Made by a program: the position numbers and the translations under genes
Shown: piece by piece, positions 21,221-30,880 of the stretch
Numbering within the stretch: position 1 is the first letter of the stretch
How the letters are laid out: each line of letters opens with the position of its first letter
The notes under the pieces: generated by a model
What the model was told of the DNA's origin: nothing
What the model saw: the letters and a program-made list of their open reading frames with translations, nothing else
The model's database searches: none
From: Gnetum montanum
Taxonomy: Eukaryota; Streptophyta; Gnetopsida; Gnetales; Gnetaceae
DNA: 64,000 bases
NCBI GenBank assembly: GCA_015680685.1
Contig: MNCI01000556.1
Span: 275,118 to 339,117 of the forward strand
Direction of reading: 5' to 3'

Positions 21221-21240
21221 TGGCGCCGTTGCCGGGGATG
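21221..21240 (+). promoter_or_regulatory. Primer-binding site of element A (tRNA-Asp)
   Basis: TGGCGCCGTTGCCGGGGATG starts one base after the LTR. The first 19 bases are the exact complement of the 3' end of plant tRNA-Asp(GTC) as I know it (ending CCCCGGCAACGGCGCCA). This primer is usual for Athila elements. Confidence 0.9.
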
Positions 21241-21350
21241 GTGCTAGTTATCTAGATTAGTTATATCATACAAGGTCGCTGTAAAGAACTTAACGATATA
21301 TCTCTTAAAAAGAAGTAATTATAAAAAGTCACATAAATTCACACACAACA

Positions 21351-23330
21351 ATGCCTCTCCTACAAGATGATAATAACGCCACACTTAGTGAGGAAGTTCA
21401 TTGGAGAACCAATGAGCTATATGACGATGAAGATTGGAGTATACAACCTGAAGTGGGAGTTTCCTATAAGAATGAACAAAAACAACGTCATCGTAACGCA
21501 CGAAAGCATAACTTACCCGATGACGATGAACCCCCACTGGCCACTACAAGCTTAACGCAAATACAAGAGGCTGTTCGAATCTCACGTAGGCATCGTAAAG
21601 AGAGCCGACTACCCAGGCTCGATTTAAACAACTTTCCCAAATTTTCAGGAGGCTATGACTTAGATCCGCATCAACATTTACTAGCCTTCTACGATGCCTG
21701 CACATGGAATAACATTGATAACAGTTGGCAAAAACTGAAGCTCTTTCCTATGACACTCGTTGACCAAGCTAAAGTATGGTATAGATCGTTAAAACCAAAT
21801 TCAATACGACGCTGGTCAACAATGGTAGAGGTCTTTAACGAAAAATATCAAACCTACGCAAGAGTGTCAGCCTTGAGGAAACAAATCCAAGGATGGAAAC
21901 AAGAAAAACATGAACCCTTGGACATGGCCTTAGAAAGATATTATTCACTGTTAAACAACTGTCCAGGCCATGGGTTTTCCGAGGAAAGGCTAATGTACCA
22001 TATCATTGATGGGCTACGTAATGAAACAAGAGAGACCTTAGGAACGTATGCCCGAGGTCAACTATACAACCTACGAACCCATCAAATACAAGAGCTTATT
22101 AAGAGGGTAGCAAAAGAGGAAGGAGAAATAGCTACATGGGAGAGTGTTGAAAAACATCAACGGGACCAAAATCTTAACTCAACAAAGGTCCATGATCATA
22201 ACAAGGAGAGATCAACAAATCTCAAGGTGGAAACATCATCTTTGCCAATACAACAATCGTTAGAAGAAGCTGAGGCAAAGATCAATAAGATGTTGGAATG
22301 GATGAATCAAAAGTGTGGAGAATATATCAACATCATTGGAGATAGAGTTTTGACAACCCAAGAAGCAAGGCGAAATAATAGACATTCGAAAAGAAGGAAT
22401 GAAGGGACTAAGCGCTCAACTACCAATCATACATATGAATGCACCATATGCCTGTACGATCACCCCAAAGGTCAATGCCCAATACTGTCACATATACATG
22501 AGCATTGGAGAAACATGTTACATCCAAAGTTTGTACAGAGATACTGTGTTAGATCACAGTGGCAACAATCCCAGTCATGGGAGAATCCACCTTTAGACTG
22601 GAGGCACCCTTCATATTTTCCGAATCCAAATGCTTATCACGTCCAACATCCTGTTTCTTCAACTGGGCCACCACACTTTATCTCACCCCAACACCATTCT
22701 CCACAACACTATCAACCCATACCTCCAACACAACCACCACCTTGTGCACCTTACATTCCTTCTAACTTTCAACATTCTTATCCTTTCCCTCCTTCCACAA
22801 TGCCACCAACTATTCCTAAGGTGTTTGTACCACCGCAACCCACGAACAACACTTGTGCTGCTGCTACTAACAACAGTGAAGAGCCTCCTCAACATCAAAG
22901 ACGTCCTTTCTTTAAACACGGCCGTAGGAAGGGACAACATAACTCTGAGGCCACTGCATCTTCCAACACAGCGCAAGTCCAACAATGTTGTGCACCCTTA
23001 CCTTCAAACCCAATGCTTCATGTAACTTCATCAGGGCCACCAACTAACACTCCAACAACCATAAGGCCCGATGAACACAACCATGGGAGGCATCAGCCCA
23101 ATCCTTGCATACCACCTAAAGGTCCTAAACATCAGAGGGGGTCAACTCGTTATCTGGGAACTACATCGTATGAAGTGCCCCACTGTGTTTATTACAAAGT
23201 GTGTGAAATCCAAGGTGATAAGTATGGACCAGCTTCAATATTTTCAATATGCAAGGATCCTCATTTTCCATTTATTAATCCTTGTCATACTCAATCGTTT
23301 AGTTATGGGGGGTATTCCCCATTTCAATAA
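21351..23330 (+). CDS. gag: Gag polyprotein of element A (intact, 659 residues)
   Basis: The ATG lies 130 bp after the LTR, and the frame is open for 659 codons. Residues about 85-250 form a retrotransposon-gag (capsid) domain. Landmarks are FPKFSGGYDLDPHQHL, LFPMTLVDQAKVWYRSL, and SEERLMYHIIDGLRN followed by ETRETLGTYARGQL. A zinc knuckle follows at C364, C367, H371 and C376, spaced C-x2-C-x3-H-x4-C rather than the usual x4 before His. Residues about 425-560 are rich in Pro, His and Gln. The protein should form the particle that packages element RNA. It ends without any protease or pol frame; only a T-rich spacer follows. An intact gag beside a ruined ORF2 suggests chance preservation or longer selection on gag. 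Homologues: 58348 (B), 38340 (C), 4880 (D). Confidence 0.93.
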   Translation: MPLLQDDNNATLSEEVHWRTNELYDDEDWSIQPEVGVSYKNEQKQRHRNARKHNLPDDDEPPLATTSLTQIQEAVRISRRHRKESRLPRLDLNNFPKFSGGYDLDPHQHLLAFYDACTWNNIDNSWQKLKLFPMTLVDQAKVWYRSLKPNSIRRWSTMVEVFNEKYQTYARVSALRKQIQGWKQEKHEPLDMALERYYSLLNNCPGHGFSEERLMYHIIDGLRNETRETLGTYARGQLYNLRTHQIQELIKRVAKEEGEIATWESVEKHQRDQNLNSTKVHDHNKERSTNLKVETSSLPIQQSLEEAEAKINKMLEWMNQKCGEYINIIGDRVLTTQEARRNNRHSKRRNEGTKRSTTNHTYECTICLYDHPKGQCPILSHIHEHWRNMLHPKFVQRYCVRSQWQQSQSWENPPLDWRHPSYFPNPNAYHVQHPVSSTGPPHFISPQHHSPQHYQPIPPTQPPPCAPYIPSNFQHSYPFPPSTMPPTIPKVFVPPQPTNNTCAAATNNSEEPPQHQRRPFFKHGRRKGQHNSEATASSNTAQVQQCCAPLPSNPMLHVTSSGPPTNTPTTIRPDEHNHGRHQPNPCIPPKGPKHQRGSTRYLGTTSYEVPHCVYYKVCEIQGDKYGPASIFSICKDPHFPFINPCHTQSFSYGGYSPFQ

Positions 23331-24690
23331 CAAGCAGGATTAATAAATATTTTTTAATTTTCTTTAAGTTTTTACCTTTTTGTTTTCCAGTTTTTCATTT
23401 TTCAACTTTTTGTTTTATCTTTTTTTTTGTGTTTGTGTGTTTGTCTTTTTCTGTTTTTGTAAGTAATCTCATCTACGAATAAAACACTCATATTGGTTGA
23501 GGTGTGTTTTATGTTATTAAGTCATGCGTGATCAATTATTTGAAACAGTGAGCCCATTACATCCACTCATCCACTCTATAAATAAAGAGGTTTTGTTCAT
23601 GGGTACAGTGATATTCTTAAAATTTCTAAACTTAAAATTAATTTTGTATTCATTGTACCCAGAGTGAAGAAGGATGGACCAAGAGGGAATGGTTAGGGTG
23701 TGACATCAAAGGGACTTGTGGATTCTCTTTGGTGACGTCTATGGGAGTTTTCATGCAACTTGGTTGTACTAAGATCCTTGTAGATCTAATGAAAAATGGG
23801 AGTAAGAGTAATTAAAAGGGCACTCGAAAATCAAATGCTATTCTAGGGGGTCCCACTGGAAAGACATGTACCCATGCCTGAAGGTTGGCGACTTCTCTAG
23901 ATTCAGTAAAGTGAAAAAGAAAAAAAAAAGAAAAAAAAAGGAAGTGCCATAAAATAAAAATCACTCCTCCCTTGTACTAAACGCCAAGTGATCATACGCC
24001 TTGTTGTTATGGTATTCTCATAGTTGTTCATCATGGGATGAAACAATGCGATGTCACTGTTTAGAAGGATGGACTTGGTCTTGATCTTGGAATGACGGGT
24101 TAATGACACGTTAATTAGGCTTTACGTGCAGGATTCATTGTGCCCTGCGATAGTTACCTCATGTCCCGATCTCTACAATCCCTTTCTTTACTTCATCTCA
24201 TCTCACTGTTCGTGTAATTGTAGCTCGTGTCCCGTGTAACATAAAATTTTCATCTCATTCCGGTGATATTTACATGTGTGTGTTTTGTGGAGTTAGTGCA
24301 GATTACATTTAACCCTTCTAGTGCCCACGGATTACACAAGGGCATAATAGGTTGAAACCTGCTTTGGGGAGGACCCACTTGTGTAATTTTGTTGTAATCT
24401 TCATTAATTCTCTAAGCTAGAACACACAATTTCTTACCCACCGTTTAATTTTCATAAATTTCTTTCCCATTTATTAACCCTCAAAACTTTAACGTTCCAA
24501 TGTACCATTACATTCCCTTTTCTTCATAACTGCCAAAGTTTTAATTGTTAAATTCACATCCTTATCAATCAAAGTGCCTTTCGAATTCATGTAATTACCC
24601 TTGAATATATTAATCCTTGTCAATGTCCTCACTTTACACATTAATTTCAAGAAAAATCACCAAAAATTTGGTCTTTTTCAAGTGTCTCAC
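23331..24690 (+). other. Element A spacer between gag and the internal promoter
   Basis: Non-coding, starting with a T-rich run. It is closely homologous to element B at 60330-61690 and more distantly to C (37430-38340) and D (1-870). Part of its right half (24180-24420) is also shared with B. In element D, pol occupies the junction between gag and this spacer, so the pol-less form appears to have lost pol between gag and spacer. Confidence 0.75.
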
Positions 24691-24704
24691 TATAGTTTGG
24701 ACGA

Positions 24705-24777
24705 GATATCACGTACGCAATATCGTGTCCCACATGATATCGCGTACGCGATATCACGTCCCCTTTTCCTATAAATA
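24705..24777 (+). promoter_or_regulatory. Internal promoter of element A, upstream of ORF2
   Basis: GATATCACGTACGCAATATC precedes the perfect 20-bp palindrome GATATCGCGTACGCGATATC at 24736-24755. TATAAATA follows at 24770-24777 within CCTATAAATAGG. The dyad-plus-TATA design is the same as in the LTR, although the sequences downstream of the two TATA boxes are unrelated. Element B has the same module at 61707-61780 and element C a decayed one near 36940-37010. I infer a separate transcript for ORF2. Confidence 0.75.
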
Positions 24778-24953
24778 GGAACCCCCGCCGCAACACTTAG
24801 CTTCATTTGACATTTATATGGGGGGAATTTTTGAATTTTTTCTCTGCGACTTGCGATTTCGTGACCCTTGCTTTCTCACCTATATCTCACGCACTGGTAC
24901 TCCGATTTTAATTCCATTTGAACCTGCTTGAACCCAGAGTGTTCAGTTTAGTC

Positions 24954-24986
24954 ATGGGGGAGAGACACTCGCCGAAAAGTGCCTAA
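24954..24986 (+). CDS. Short upstream ORF in the ORF2 leader (10 codons)
   Basis: ATG to TAA encodes MGERHSPKSA. Element B has MGEGHLPKSA at the same place (61957-61989). In C the ATG is lost. Conservation of length, start and stop suggests a role in limiting translation of the ORF2 mRNA, or that it was once its first exon. It lies before the proposed intron. Confidence 0.45.
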   Translation: MGERHSPKSA

Positions 24987-25027
24987 CTTTTTTGAAATTT
25001 TTCATCGCCCAAAGGACATCAATTAGG

Positions 25028-25236
25028 GTAATTAATACTAACACTTAGACTAATTGTGCCATAAATCATATGACCTTAAGTATACCGAGATATTAAAGCG
25101 AAAATCCACCTAAGTCATAGGACCCATTATCATAATTTTCGGGCACAATAACATACGATCTTAAATTAAGGCAAGTAGTAAGGTATAACTTGATTTTCTA
25201 AAACAACCTTACTAACGTTGGCCCGTGTGATTGCAG
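25028..25236 (+). other. Probable intron in the ORF2 leader
   Basis: The donor TTAGG|GTAATTAAT and acceptor TGTGATTGCAG|ATG are conserved in element B (62031-62250). The acceptor (GATTGTAG|ATGGCC) is conserved in element C just before 36395. The acceptor AG touches the ORF2 start codon exactly in all three. The length is about 209 bp in A and 220 bp in B. Confidence 0.55.
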
Positions 25237-28014
25237 ATGGCCCCGAAACGCTCAGTCCGACCCAAGGTGGAGCGAAACAACCTAGGAGAGGTAGAAGATA
25301 AGGCCCTGCCGAACAACACAATGAACAAGAGGTACACTCATTCAGTATCCATCAAGAAGGACCTCCTACAAGACTATCCGAGCAGGCAGAAGGAGGAGCT
25401 GCTACGCCTGAACTGGGACAACAACTCACGTTGCCCCCGAAATGTGTTCAGGCTATCCACACGAAGTCCACAATCACTTTGGTGATTGTGGAACTCAACT
25501 TTGAATCTTTTGCAGAGTTCGCTCCTGAGGCTGTTAGGGATCACCTCAAAGGGTCTCCCTTATGGCCTGTCCTCTCTAAACAATGTGCCTGGTACTTAGG
25601 AGAAACGTACCTATTTTAGCATAATAAGGAGCAAGGCACCACGGTAAACATCGGTGGTGTGACAGTGGATTTTTTTGCACAGGCGATTTCGGAAGTGTTA
25701 AACCTTTCGAATTCAAGTCCCCATGTTGCTCGGTTATCCACCCAATCAAACCCTGATGTGCGAAAGGATTGGCTAGAAAAGGCTTATGGCAGAGAGAAAG
25801 ATTTTGGTGAGCTGACCACGGAAGAGAGAGTTTATTTCAAAATTGGAACCTATCACCTCTTCCCCACAAAAGGTTTAAAAAGAATATCAACATACATGGC
25901 AAGAGGATGTGCAGTGTTGATGGGAAAGGTTAACGCTAATCTTCCTCATCTATATTTGACGGAGATCCTAAGGCAATTCGAAGAACGAAAGACAGGGAAA
26001 ATGACACTCCCTTTTCCCTGCCTTATCAGAAAACTGTGCCAACAGGCTGGTATTTGGGGATATACAAATGACATCCTCTGAAAAGCCCAAAATGCTTCTT
26101 ATGCTGAATTATTAAAGGTGCCAGCTCCAAGAAAGAGCACTGGCAAAGAGTTGGGACCAGATGAAGAAGATGAAGAACAGATGGCTGGACCCCCTGCAAC
26201 TCAACTTGCAAGACCCAGTCAAACCTCCAGCCATAGGTCCCAGCCAACAACAAGAAGCAGGACCCGGCACAGGCCAGGATCTGTCGCCGCCGCAAGACTA
26301 TAGACCGTCGATGAGCCATCTGAGGGCCATTGCTGAGACGGTCAATTGGGGAAGTAGTGATGACACCAATCTCTTCCGTGTCATCGATGATGCCAACCAG
26401 CCTACGATTTCAGTAGATCACACAAGGGGTGAGTTGTCAATGCAGACAGGAGGAGGGGAACGTAGATGGTCACAACAGATCTATGGAGACGCAGCATCTT
26501 TTCAAGTGCAATTAGAGATGGGTGAAGGGGCCACTGTGATGGTCATGCAACACCAGGATGCCACAGGAGCAGCTAAGGTGGTCGCTAACCACATCAAAGA
26601 GTCTTTTAATGTACCTGTTGTGCCACCGGCAAATCTTTCAGGAGCACAGGATACTCAAATTATTACCGAAACCTCAGTGACTCTTGCAAAACATGAGGAT
26701 GTATTGGATAGATTGCTTCAAACAGGACAAGTTTTAACGTCCCTGTTTGACATTCCCCAGGATGTAACGGCAATTCAGTCAGACCTCATTTCCACAAAGG
26801 GGAAGCTGGTCATATCCGAAGTAAGGGCTGAGCATGCTGAGGCTGAAGTGCAGAAATTACAAGAGCAGCTCATCGCCTTACAAGCAACACAGCAGGATCC
26901 CTTGCGATTGGTTCCCGCAGACCAATTAGACAATTTTAGAACCAAGCAACTAACAAAATTGATTGCAGAGAATAAGAAGGTGGCAAAAGAAAAGGAGACG
27001 GCCACTTGGGATGCCTCCGCAGCAAAGGTGCAAACTCATGTGCATCTTCAGGCACTCAAGGCCTTGCAAGAAGAGAATAAGCAGTTGGTTGCAGATAACC
27101 TTCGGTTGACTTCTATGGAAAAGCAAAAGAATGTTCTCGATGAGCACTTTTATCAGCTGCGAGAATAATTCATTCGAGTCAACCAAGATGTAAGCCGTTT
27201 AGCCAGAGAAAATCAAACCCTCTCAATGGAGGAGGTATGCGCTATTCGACAGAAATCAGCCATCGAGATTAGTGCATGGCAGAATGAGGCTAAATGACAT
27301 GAGAAGCTGAAGGAGCACTTCTGTGATCAGGTGGGGATGTACAAATAGATCCTGGAGAAGGAGATCCGTATGGCCAAAGCTCAAATCAATAGCATCAGTG
27401 CCCAACACACTGATTGGGGGGCCATATTGGACACTTATGCCTATGCACACCAAGCGGAAATTAAGAACCGGGACTTGCAGATCCAAGACTTAACTGAATA
27501 CATGGAGTTGGCAAACCTTCTATATGCCAACCTGGCAATGTTAACAGCAGGATGCCCAAGGTTAGAGCTCGAGCAGCAGGTAGCTTCCAACCATATCAAA
27601 TATGAAGCAGAATTTGCAGAACGAAAGTAGTTGGCTGAAAAATTAGATGCTGCAAATTCTGAACTCGCGGTGGTAAAAGAAAGCTACCAAGGACAGAAAG
27701 ATGTGGCAACCGACATGGCTCGACGGCTAACAGAACTTCACGAATACAAAGACAGAGCCAGAGCCTACAAAGAGGAACAACGGGTGTTCGCGGCATGGTA
27801 CGTCAAAGCTAATTAGATATTCACGCAACTACCTTGTCCGTGGGAAGTACTGACTCCATCAAACATCGGAGCATCAACATGGACGGTACAAGACCCTCAG
27901 ACCGAAGAGGAGAAGATCCAGGCTATTCTTCAGCATCATCAATTTTCAAAGCTTGGAGCACATGACAAAGGGAAAGCACCCATGGAGGAGCCACTGCCAC
28001 CAGGAACTACATGA
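25237..28014 (+). pseudogene. ORF2 of element A: coiled-coil protein in the env-like position (pseudogene)
   Basis: The start MAPK directly follows a conserved splice acceptor. A basic N-terminus is followed, from about 25490 to 26080, by a globular block with LNFESFAEFAPEAVRDHLKG, GTTVNIGGVTVDF, YFKIGTYHLFPTKGLKRIS and LPFPCLIRKLC. This resembles the domain known as 'putative plant transposon protein' (Transposase_32 type). The rest, 26700-27990, is mostly coiled coil (EVRAEHAEAEVQKLQEQL and others). It ends KGKAPMEEPLPPGTT at 28014. There are two frame changes (near 25430-25490 and 26160-26300) and stops at 25617, 26079, 27166, about 27296, 27346, 27628 and 27814. The intact protein would be roughly 920 residues. 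I see no signal peptide or membrane segment, so it is not a normal envelope protein. Function unknown. Confidence 0.75.
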
Positions 28015-28176
28015 GTTCCACATTTTTGTAGTTGTAGCATTTTTTCTCTGTGTTGTGTCTTCCCACACTGCGGCATTAGTCCATTTTTTTTTCCAGTTAA
28101 TAATCCCATACCTATCCATTGTGTAATCACTGAAGCTTGTTCTCCTTGTAACTCGAGGATGAGTTTTTATTCAGTT
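28015..28176 (+). other. Element A 3' untranslated stretch
   Basis: Short T-rich sequence between ORF2 and the purine tract, conserved in part in C (33511-33693, minus). No ORF. Confidence 0.5.
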
Positions 28177-28185
28177 GTGGGGGTA
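28177..28185 (+). promoter_or_regulatory. Polypurine tract of element A
   Basis: GTGGGGGTA lies immediately before TGATGAG of the 3' LTR. It primes second-strand DNA synthesis. Element C keeps the same run on the minus strand at 33504-33512. Confidence 0.7.
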
Positions 28186-29133
28186 TGATGAGATGCAATT
28201 CGCACAAGCCGCGATATCGCGTACACGATATCGCATCCTTCCCTACAATATCGCGTACGCGATATTGCAGTCCGTCGCCATGTCTATAAATAAGAGGCAG
28301 CTCTCCCTTATTCAGGATCCCAATTTTAGAGTAGCGAAGCTCTGGCAGTTTGATCCCTCCAGAGTTGGAATTTTTCCCGTGTCTGCCCGCAGTGTGGTGA
28401 ATGTAATTGTACGGTGTCTTTATTCGAGTGTGCCGTACTTGGACACGCACATGTCCAGCAATAAAGATCGAGATTACTTCATCATTGCAGCATTCACTTA
28501 GTTTATTTAATTGTTATTTATTTAATGTTATTTATTACTTTCATAGTGCGGTGTGAGTAAGACTTGGCTACAAGCATCTATGGGTGTGTACGGCTAGTTA
28601 AGGAATCAGTTACTCATCGCGATTAGTTTATCACCCTTAAACTCCTAGAAGCGGAACGAGTACGACTTGATTACGAGCATTTAAGTGTGACTACTTGGTA
28701 GCCCAGTGGTGTAGCTAGGGGGATCTACGCTTGGTAACCCAGTGGCGTATTTGGGGTTTGCGCTTGATAATCACAGTGGCGTACCTAGGCCTATGCTTGG
28801 TAGTCCCAGTGGTAGTCATGCACGAAGTCCAAGATGTGTATGGTTGATCAAGGAATCGGTTGCTCGTCGCACTTAGGCTAGATTAGGTTTTCTTACCCTT
28901 TCCCTCCTAGCTTAGCTTAGTTAGTATTATTTTCCACTGCCTTCAAGAATAGCATTAGATTAGGACACATCATACGCCTCATCTAGACTAAACCATACGT
29001 GACATATGCAAAACTAGTCTAGATGGGATAACTATCTAGGTGCCACAACTAGTCCATCTGCGGAGTTCGACCGGATCGCGCGTGCGACGCTCGTTTCGTA
29101 TGGTTGAGTGTAGGGGTACCTCGCCACTCATCA
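28186..29133 (+). repeat. 3' LTR of element A
   Basis: 948 bp, 39 bp shorter than the 5' LTR. It has two dyads (28213-28232 and 28247-28266) where the 5' LTR has three blocks, and it lacks about 28 bp near 29029. TATAAATA is at 28285-28292 and AATAAA at 28460-28465. Confidence 0.95.
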
Positions 29134-29138
29134 CTTTT
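29134..29138. repeat. Target-site duplication of element A, right copy
   Basis: CTTTT, identical to 20228-20232. Confidence 0.9.
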
Positions 29139-29609
29139 CCATGAAGATAGCAAGATAACAGCAACATATTACTTGGACCACCATTCAAAATTTAATGACA
29201 TCCCAAAAATATCTATTTTAGGCAAATGAAAAATTAGTATATTTTGCCTAATGAATCTTCACTTAATAAAAAAGAAATGGGTGTAACTTATTAATATAGT
29301 TAGTGAATTATACTACATATGTTACATAAGATATAATATCAATAAGGTGGGTGTTGGGAGCATTAATGGAGGAGCACCCAAACTCAACCCAAGCCTTACC
29401 ACTTGAAAAATAAGTAGTTTATCATCACTCCAAATGATGGTACCTTAAAATATAAAATGAAATGAAATAAAATGAAATGAGGCTTAATTATGTTTGAAGA
29501 CCCATAGGATCTATTAGACAAATATTACATTTTCATGAAAAATAAAGATAGACTTTACAAATTGACCAAGCACTAATAAGGGCAAAAACTTTAGGCACAA
29601 AATTTAAGC
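29139..29609. other. Flank of element A, nothing recognised
   Basis: AT-rich, with a short AATGAAATAAAATGAAATGA run near 29457. No coding or repeat pairing is seen. Confidence 0.4.
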
Positions 29610-29680
29610 GTTCCCAATAGGTCACCCATTCCATCCTATCCCAGAACTACTCCAAGAAAAGCACACTTAATTACAAAAAA
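29610..29680 (-). repeat. 5S rRNA-derived segment (SINE3- or Cassandra-like)
   Basis: The minus strand reads TTAAGTGTGCTTTTCTTGGA, then GTAGTTCTGGGATAGGATGG, then AATGGGTGACCTATTGGGAA. This follows the plant 5S rRNA internal promoter (A box TTAAGCGTGC, intermediate element, C box GATGGGTGACCTCCTGGGAAG) with scattered changes. Only the 3' two-thirds of 5S is present, so it is not a 5S gene. Such segments occur in the LTRs of Cassandra elements and in 5S-derived SINEs; I cannot decide between these here. Confidence 0.65.
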
Positions 29681-30037
29681 AATTTTCTCACTTGCTACCA
29701 ACCAATCAATTTGAACCCACCTCTTCTACCATTGAATTTCTCTCTTCTCATAACAAGTTGATTTCTAAGCTAAACCTATTTAGTAGCATCATTACAAGGT
29801 AATTCAATTATTAACCAAGCATGCTAGTTGCAAAGTACTCAAACATTCATTTTATAGTATGTAGGGTATGTTAAAGTCATTCTAGAGGCCTATTAGGTAA
29901 AGAATATTGTGTTGGAGGTAATGTCAATGACATGTGCTCCTTATGTATTTTTCATATATTTCTTCTATCTCAAGTTAGTTTGTATAGTCACTTTTATGTT
30001 CGTAATGTTTCTTTAGTCATAGTTTTTTAATGAAGCT

Positions 30038-30880
30038 GATGAACCATTAATTAGTTAGCTGCAATATCACAACTATGATATTGTGTCTATAATATTGTAG
30101 TTGTGATATCATATGTCTTCATATGATATCACAAATGTATAAATTCAAGGCTAGTATTGGCTATAAATACCACCCACCTAACACATTAATGACCCTTTTC
30201 ATTACCATAGTAGCTAGACTCTTACATTTATATTTCATGTATTTAATAACAATTAGCAAGTGCCTATGGTATGGATTTGGAGTGATTGTATGATTTTTAT
30301 TCAAGTAGCGTTGTACTTTGATGTAATTCCATGACAACAATAGGAATGAGTTCATTCTTATCCATTGCAACAATTGAATTAGAATATAATTTACTTTCCT
30401 ATATTTTTCACTTTCATTTGCACTTAGCTTAATGCTTACTTTTCCTACATAATAGTAAAATTGACAAAATAAGTATAACTAATTTCAAGTATAACGCATA
30501 ATCATTTTATAACCTAATAGTGATGGCACTTTGTCGCATATTGCTTGGTAATCATAGCAATGGTTACACTAGCCTAGGACATGTACCATAAATTGAGAAA
30601 GGATACTTATTGTCCATAGGCTAGACTAGGATTTATTTTCATTGTTCATTAAATTTAATATTTAAATTCTATGTTTTACTCTAGTTTACTCAATGTTGAA
30701 CGATATCATAGTATGTGCCTTGCTTAGGATTAAATCATACGTCTTAGACTTTGGGAGGACAATGACCAACAATCATGTATCAACTATTTAAAAGCCATGC
30801 TTAGTCCATCCATAGATTATAATTAGGTCACGCACCATGCTTGTGATTTTTTTGGTTGGGCATAGAGCCACTGGTTAGAG
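30038..30880 (+). repeat. Degraded LTR of the A/B/C/D family
   Basis: It starts TGATGAA and carries several ATGATATTGTG/GATATCATATG-type palindromes (30062-30135). TATAAATA follows (GGCTATAAATACC, about 30169-30176). Further on are CATTGCAACA, TTGCTTGGTAATCATAGC and CTAGACTAGGATTTA, in the same order as in element A. The inner end is near GGTTGGGCATAG...CCACTGGTTA, about 30880. No gag follows, so it is a solo or truncated LTR. No target duplication was found. Confidence 0.65.

Larger units (their letters stand above)
20233..29133 (+). mobile_element. Element A: complete pol-less Athila-like retrotransposon (gag + ORF2)
   Basis: It has two LTRs (20233-21219 and 28186-29133) with 7-bp inverted ends TGATGAG/CTCATCA and a perfect 5-bp target duplication. 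A tRNA-Asp primer site starts one base inside the 5' LTR, and a G-run purine tract lies just before the 3' LTR. The interior holds an intact gag, a long spacer, an internal promoter and a decayed ORF2. No protease, reverse transcriptase, RNase H or integrase is present. It must therefore have been copied with enzymes from a relative such as element D. The LTRs differ by substitutions and by several indels (one of about 28 bp near 21090, and one dyad block), so the insertion is not recent. Confidence 0.95.

Noticed and set aside
22683-22985. 100-codon minus-strand ORF antisense to gag, and plus-strand ORFs 22399-23343 in other frames
   Set aside because: Low-complexity shadows of the Pro/His-rich gag tail.
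26026-26319. 97-codon minus-strand ORF with a hydrophobic stretch, repeated in B (63131-63418)
   Set aside because: Antisense shadow of ORF2; conservation follows from the sense frame.
25237-28014. ORF2 as an envelope protein
   Set aside because: Position fits, but I see no signal peptide, furin-like site or membrane helix, and the tail is coiled coil.
29610-29680. A functional 5S rRNA gene
   Set aside because: Only part of 5S is present, with several changes and no proper start.
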